Assembly: GCA_022576105.1 (NCBI GenBank)
Contig: JACZRM010000058.1
Coordinates: 1 to 8,740 of the forward strand
DNA length: 8,740 nt
Reading direction: 5' to 3'
DNA from: Chloroflexota bacterium
GTDB taxonomy: Bacteria; Chloroflexota; Dehalococcoidia; UBA3495
Position numbers and translations under genes: made by a program. The notes under the pieces are model-generated. The model had not been told where the DNA came from. It worked only from the letters and a program-made list of their open reading frames with translations, and searched no databases. This document shows positions 6,247-8,740 of the stretch, piece by piece (the stretch's first letter is position 1; every line of letters starts with the position of its first letter).

Positions 6247-6332
6247 TATTTTAACTGCTTCAGCTAGCTTTGACTACTCGTTGGTGTGCCGGGCAGTGCA
6301 TCAATTTGTTTTGCCAGGAATTGGATTCTATT

Positions 6333-6413
6333 CGTCACACCGGCGAAGGCCGGTGTCTAGATGCATGAGTGGTTGAGCGGTTCTGATGGATTCCGGCCTG
6401 CGCCGGAATGACG
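6333..6413. repeat. 81-bp element with imperfect CCGGCG...GCCGG terminal inverted repeats
   Basis: CGTCACACCGGCGAAGGCCGG at the left end (6333-6353) and GGATTCCGGCCTGCGCCGGAATGACG at the right end are imperfect inverted copies, sharing CGTCA-CCGGCG-GGCCGG. The right arm belongs to the same family as the copies at 5073 and 5290. It has no coding content and looks like a miniature dispersed element. Confidence 0.65.
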
Positions 6414-6447
6414 AGGGCTAAACTGATTCACTACCGTGTGCTGGACC

Positions 6448-6462
6448 ACCACCAGCGGTGGT
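6448..6462. repeat. short perfect hairpin ACCACC-AGC-GGTGGT
   Basis: Six-base arms with a three-base loop, lying between the 81-bp element and the GC-rich repeat at 6472. There is no T-run on either strand next to it. Confidence 0.4.
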
Positions 6463-6471
6463 TATGACCAA

Positions 6472-6572
6472 TTCCTCCCTTTGATCAGGGGAGGGTAGGC
6501 CTGTCTTGAGATTGCCGAAGGGATGAGGGTGCCTACCCCTCTCTCTAGCTCCCTCCCACCAGGGGCGGGAGA
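6472..6572. repeat. GC-rich palindromic repeat block
   Basis: Several nested inverted repeats occur in ~100 bases: CTCCC-TTTGATCA-GGGGAG near 6476, GGTAGGC (6494-6500) with GCCTACC (6531-6537), and CTCCC...GGGAG at 6549-6571. The pattern CTCCCTTTGATCAGGGGAGG resembles dispersed repeats in Chloroflexota-type genomes (from memory). Its left part ends ~50 bases beyond the MDR stop codon, so its stems could also act as a weak terminator for that gene. Confidence 0.5.
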
Positions 6573-6620
6573 ACAAACCTCACAGATTAGGCCCTTGGTC
6601 ATTCCTTGATCAGGTTGTTC

Positions 6621-7655
6621 CTAATTCTCAATAACCAGCTTGCCGAAGAAGTTGCGGTCTTCCATGACCTGGTGCGCTTCGGCTACGCCCTCCAGGGGGA
6701 AGACCTGGCTCACGATACCGTGCAGCTCGCCTTGATTGACCAACTTCATCACGTCGGCAAAGGTGCGGCGGCTGCGTCCACCGCTGCCCATCAAGTGCAG
6801 GGGGCGGCCTTGCAGAATCGACAGGTTCATATCGACCTTCGCGCCGGAGGTTACGCCGGTGATCACTAACCTCCCGCCGGGCTTCAGGCTAAGCATGCTT
6901 TCTTCCCAAACATCGGCGCCCACCACGTCAAACACCAGGTCCACGCCCTTGCCGCCGGTCAACTCTTTAACCTTCTGGCTGATGCTGTCGGTCTCCCGAT
7001 AGTTGATTACCGCGTCGGCGCCCAGTTCCTTGGCCTTGGCGATCTTCCAGTCCACGCCGGCGGTGGTAATCACCCGCGCCCCCATCATCTTGGCGATCTG
7101 GATGCCCATGCTGGCCACACCGCTGCTGGCGGCGTGAATCAGCACATCGTCCCAGGGCCGAATTTGGCCCTGAGTTACCAGACAGTGCCAGGCGGTGTGT
7201 GCTGCCAAGGGGAGGGCGGCGGCTTCGGCGAATCCCATCGAGTCAGGAATTTTGTAAGCGTTGATGGCCGGGGCCGTGATGTATTCGGCGTGGCCGCCAT
7301 CCAGGTCTACGCCCAGACGCTTCTGCTCGGTGCAGTACTGGTCCAAGCCCTGTACGCAATATTCGCAGACGCCATCGCACTTGACCCGGTTGTCCAGCAC
7401 CACCCGATCACCCACTTTGAGGTCGGTGTTGGCCTGGGGGCTGATCTGAGCGATCTCTCCGGCCACGTCGCAGCCCATAATGCGGGGCAGCGGCCCCTGG
7501 TAGCTGCGCCCGGCCCGCATACCAATGTCCAGACGGTTTAATGCGCTCCCGCGAACCTTCAGCATGATCTCGCCTGGGGCGACTTCCGGTTCCGGCCGGT
7601 CTCCGTGGGTCAGGACCTCAGGGCTGCCGAATTCACTGATATAGACCGCTTTCAT
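6621..7655 (-). CDS. MDR-family zinc-binding dehydrogenase / quinone oxidoreductase-like protein
   Basis: A 344-residue medium-chain dehydrogenase/reductase using NAD(P)H to reduce or oxidise a carbonyl, quinone or enoyl substrate. The N-terminal GroES-like domain (1-~130) shows VAPGEIMLKVRGSALNRLDIGMRAG and GCDVAGEI; the Rossmann domain (~150-300) shows VLIHAASSGVASMGIQIAKMMGARVITTAG and LGADAVINYRETD; the tail has VFPLEGVAEAHQVMEDRNFFGKLVI. A structural-zinc lobe is present with C93, C97, C100 and C108, the first spacing being C-x3-C rather than C-x2-C. The catalytic-zinc Cys is replaced (NRLD where zinc enzymes have C-G-x-D), so it may be a zinc-structural, quinone-oxidoreductase-like member. 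The start is the ATG at 7655, five bases after AGGAGA; a longer in-frame form from 7703 has no such site and adds residues not typical of the family. Substrate unknown. Confidence 0.92.
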   Translation of the reverse strand: MKAVYISEFGSPEVLTHGDRPEPEVAPGEIMLKVRGSALNRLDIGMRAGRSYQGPLPRIMGCDVAGEIAQISPQANTDLKVGDRVVLDNRVKCDGVCEYCVQGLDQYCTEQKRLGVDLDGGHAEYITAPAINAYKIPDSMGFAEAAALPLAAHTAWHCLVTQGQIRPWDDVLIHAASSGVASMGIQIAKMMGARVITTAGVDWKIAKAKELGADAVINYRETDSISQKVKELTGGKGVDLVFDVVGADVWEESMLSLKPGGRLVITGVTSGAKVDMNLSILQGRPLHLMGSGGRSRRTFADVMKLVNQGELHGIVSQVFPLEGVAEAHQVMEDRNFFGKLVIEN

Positions 7656-7660
7656 TAAAA

Positions 7661-7666
7661 TCTCCT
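7661..7666 (-). promoter_or_regulatory. ribosome binding site that sets the MDR start
   Basis: On the - strand AGGAGA precedes the ATG at 7655 by five bases (TTTTA). It decides for this start over the in-frame Met sixteen codons upstream. Confidence 0.8.
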
Positions 7667-7746
7667 GGGGTGATTCTCCTGGCGTTCTCCGGGTCGGTTC
7701 CATGAGCTCTGTCGTGACCCTTGAGACTTAGCGGTGGAACACCCGC

Positions 7747-7775
7747 ATATTACTATCCCATAGCTACCGCGTCAA
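7747..7775 (-). promoter_or_regulatory. sigma-70-like promoter of the MDR gene
   Basis: On the - strand TTGACG (7775-7770, five of six consensus bases) is followed after exactly 17 bases by TAATAT (7752-7747, four of six). Transcription would start near 7740, leaving a leader of about 85 bases. It lies in the gap between the small membrane protein gene and the MDR gene, so the latter is probably its own unit. Confidence 0.5.
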
Positions 7776-7806
7776 AGAAACCGGGGAGGCGATTTGATCA
7801 CCCATC

Positions 7807-8121
7807 TCAAGTATCGGGAGGCCCGGCTTTGTCGGGGCCTGCTGAAAGAACATCCGCTGTATGAACCTTCGGGCCGGGCTCAAAACGCCATTCAAGAGGA
7901 CTCCCCCATGGATCGTTTGGTGGTTCATAACCCTTGCCATGGGTGCGCACAACGATTTTCGATTGTGCTTTGACCAGTTCTTCTGCCATTTTATGTTTGT
8001 AGTCGTAAAAAATGAGCATTACTGCGCCTATAATAGCCACAATAACCACAATAACCACGAATATAACTATGGACAGCCTGTTTACCCTACGAGCATTGAC
8101 CCAGTCTTTTCCATCTACCAT
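7807..8121 (-). CDS. small single-helix membrane protein with pseudopilin-like C-terminus
   Basis: A 104-residue protein of unknown function. A short basic N-terminus (WVNARRVNRLS) is followed by one strongly hydrophobic helix, about residues 17-38, then a charged amphipathic stretch (YKHKMAEELVKAQSK). The C-terminus reads NDPWGSPLEWRF (69-80) and ADVLSAGPDKAGPPDT (89-104), resembling the DPWGxPYxY ... SxGPDG...G-DD end of type II secretion pseudopilins (GspG) and related small proteins. The prepilin peptidase site (G-F/M-TxxE) is absent, so it is pilin-like in layout only. The ATG at 8121 is preferred, four bases after AAGGA; an in-frame TTG at 8133 adds four residues. It begins 12 bases after the ADP-ribosylglycohydrolase stop, suggesting cotranscription and perhaps translational coupling. 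A 9-base tandem repeat in the helix (8038-8055) encodes part of the VIV run. Confidence 0.65.
   Translation of the reverse strand: MVDGKDWVNARRVNRLSIVIFVVIVVIVAIIGAVMLIFYDYKHKMAEELVKAQSKIVVRTHGKGYEPPNDPWGSPLEWRFEPGPKVHTADVLSAGPDKAGPPDT
8038..8055. repeat. 9-bp tandem repeat inside the membrane-helix codons
   Basis: CACAATAAC occurs twice in tandem (8038-8046, 8047-8055) on the + strand, encoding the repeated Val-Ile-Val run of the membrane helix in the small protein. A related CACGAATAT follows. Confidence 0.6.
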
Positions 8122-8133
8122 GAGTTCCTTCAA

Positions 8134-8740
8134 TCATTGTATCCCAAAAGTTTCACAGAACTGATCCGCAAGCTTAATGAGTTTATCGTATTCTAACAAA
8201 CCGTCGCACAACCATTTCCATTCTTTTGTTTGAAAAACCTCGATGCCATTCAGAGCGCCGACCAGTTCGCCAACCATTTTGCCGTTTGTATCTGTATCGC
8301 CGCCAGCCTCAATTACATCGATAATCGCTTGCGGGGTGTATGGGTTTTTCAAGAAGTACGTATAGGTGAATGGAATGCTATGCAAAACATAACACTCGCC
8401 GTTGCCGAATTTGTTTCGAATTTCATCTCGCTCCATACCTTCGAGACGCTTGCGTTGTTGAAACAACCAGATCATGCGATCTTCAAGACCGTCGTCTTTC
8501 TCTGTTGGATGTTTTCGAAGATTGTTAACTTGATAGTACATCTCCGTACCTTTGTTTTTAGCTTCTCCCCACTCCCACACTTGATCTGAAATCAGATCGA
8601 GCAAAGAGTCGTTGGTGTAGTGATCCACTCCACTAAACAAACAATGGTAGACGCCGTGAACATGTATCAAAGCAGCATGAGCAGAGATGTCCGTAAAATG
8701 GGTCATGGCAGAATGCCTGACAATTTGTTGATTGAAATGT
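8134..8740 (-). CDS. ADP-ribosylglycohydrolase-family protein, 5' part outside window
   Basis: The visible 200 or so residues are the C-terminal two-thirds of an ADP-ribosylglycohydrolase-like (DraG/ADPRH) protein, a family that removes ADP-ribose from proteins or small molecules using metal ions. Seen directly: RHSAMTHFTDISAHAALIHVHG fits the family's S-x-x-TH-x-x-x-x helix; GECYVLHSIPFTYTYFLKN fits the G-x-V-x-x-S-x-P segment; EAGGDTDTNGKMVGELVGALNG (8284-8304 for GGDTDTN) is the metal-binding hallmark. The frame has no stop up to base 8740, and the N-terminal half with the first metal-binding acidic cluster is missing, so the gene continues off the right edge; the ATG at 8706 is just an internal Met. 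Local GC is low (25 of 60 by hand count at 8161-8220, against 39 of 60 at 301-360), hinting at transfer. Substrate unknown. Confidence 0.85.
   Translation of the reverse strand, partial: HFNQQIVRHSAMTHFTDISAHAALIHVHGVYHCLFSGVDHYTNDSLLDLISDQVWEWGEAKNKGTEMYYQVNNLRKHPTEKDDGLEDRMIWLFQQRKRLEGMERDEIRNKFGNGECYVLHSIPFTYTYFLKNPYTPQAIIDVIEAGGDTDTNGKMVGELVGALNGIEVFQTKEWKWLCDGLLEYDKLIKLADQFCETFGIQ

Noticed and set aside
5642..6376. 244-codon open frame on the + strand
   Set aside because: It lies antisense over the FAH gene, whose motifs are unmistakable; the product is Gly/Val-rich with no recognisable domain, as expected from a GC-rich antisense frame.
7134..7541. 135-codon open frame on the + strand
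   Set aside because: It is antisense to the MDR dehydrogenase and has no independent support.
7764..7952. 62-codon - strand frame overlapping the small membrane protein gene
   Set aside because: It overlaps that gene in another frame, lacks a good ribosome site and shows no motif.
8230..8589. 119-codon open frame on the + strand
   Set aside because: It is antisense to the ADP-ribosylglycohydrolase coding region with its GGDTDTN motif.

Overview
The window looks like a chromosomal piece of a moderately GC-rich bacterium, most likely a member of the Chloroflexota (Dehalococcoidia/SAR202-like). This is inferred from protein style: a Thr/Pro-rich lipoprotein with a small GKxxTF...WQSGG-type beta domain, a quinone-oxidoreductase-like MDR enzyme, an FAH-family enzyme and a FIST protein, with many short palindromic repeats between genes. 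No rRNA, tRNA, CRISPR array or transposase gene is visible.

Layout. The left half (121-3969) is on the + strand: a bifunctional phosphoglucose/phosphomannose isomerase, a FIST-domain sensory protein with its own extended -10 promoter and strong ribosome binding site, and a branched-chain-amino-acid-type periplasmic binding protein that lacks a recognisable signal peptide. From 4055 to the right edge all genes are on the - strand. Read right to left they are: the 3' part of an ADP-ribosylglycohydrolase-family gene entering from outside the window, a small one-helix membrane protein 12 bases downstream of it, an MDR zinc-binding dehydrogenase with its own promoter, an FAH-family hydrolase/isomerase, and a Thr/Pro-rich lipoprotein. 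The two halves converge at 3970-4054.

The longer gene-free stretches (2509-2760, 4859-5401, 6158-6620) carry at least four kinds of short inverted-repeat element, which look like dispersed miniature repeats rather than terminators.

How the genes work together. There is no single pathway. The isomerase feeds hexose-phosphate/mannose metabolism. The FIST and binding-protein genes are both predicted small-ligand binders and may be functionally linked. The MDR and FAH enzymes are generic catabolic enzymes, each with its own ribosome binding site. The ADP-ribosylglycohydrolase plus small membrane protein form a tight pair of clearly lower GC and are the most accessory-looking part. The most unusual items are the signal-less binding protein with a possible ATT start, and the small membrane protein that ends in a pseudopilin-like (GspG-like) C-terminal motif.
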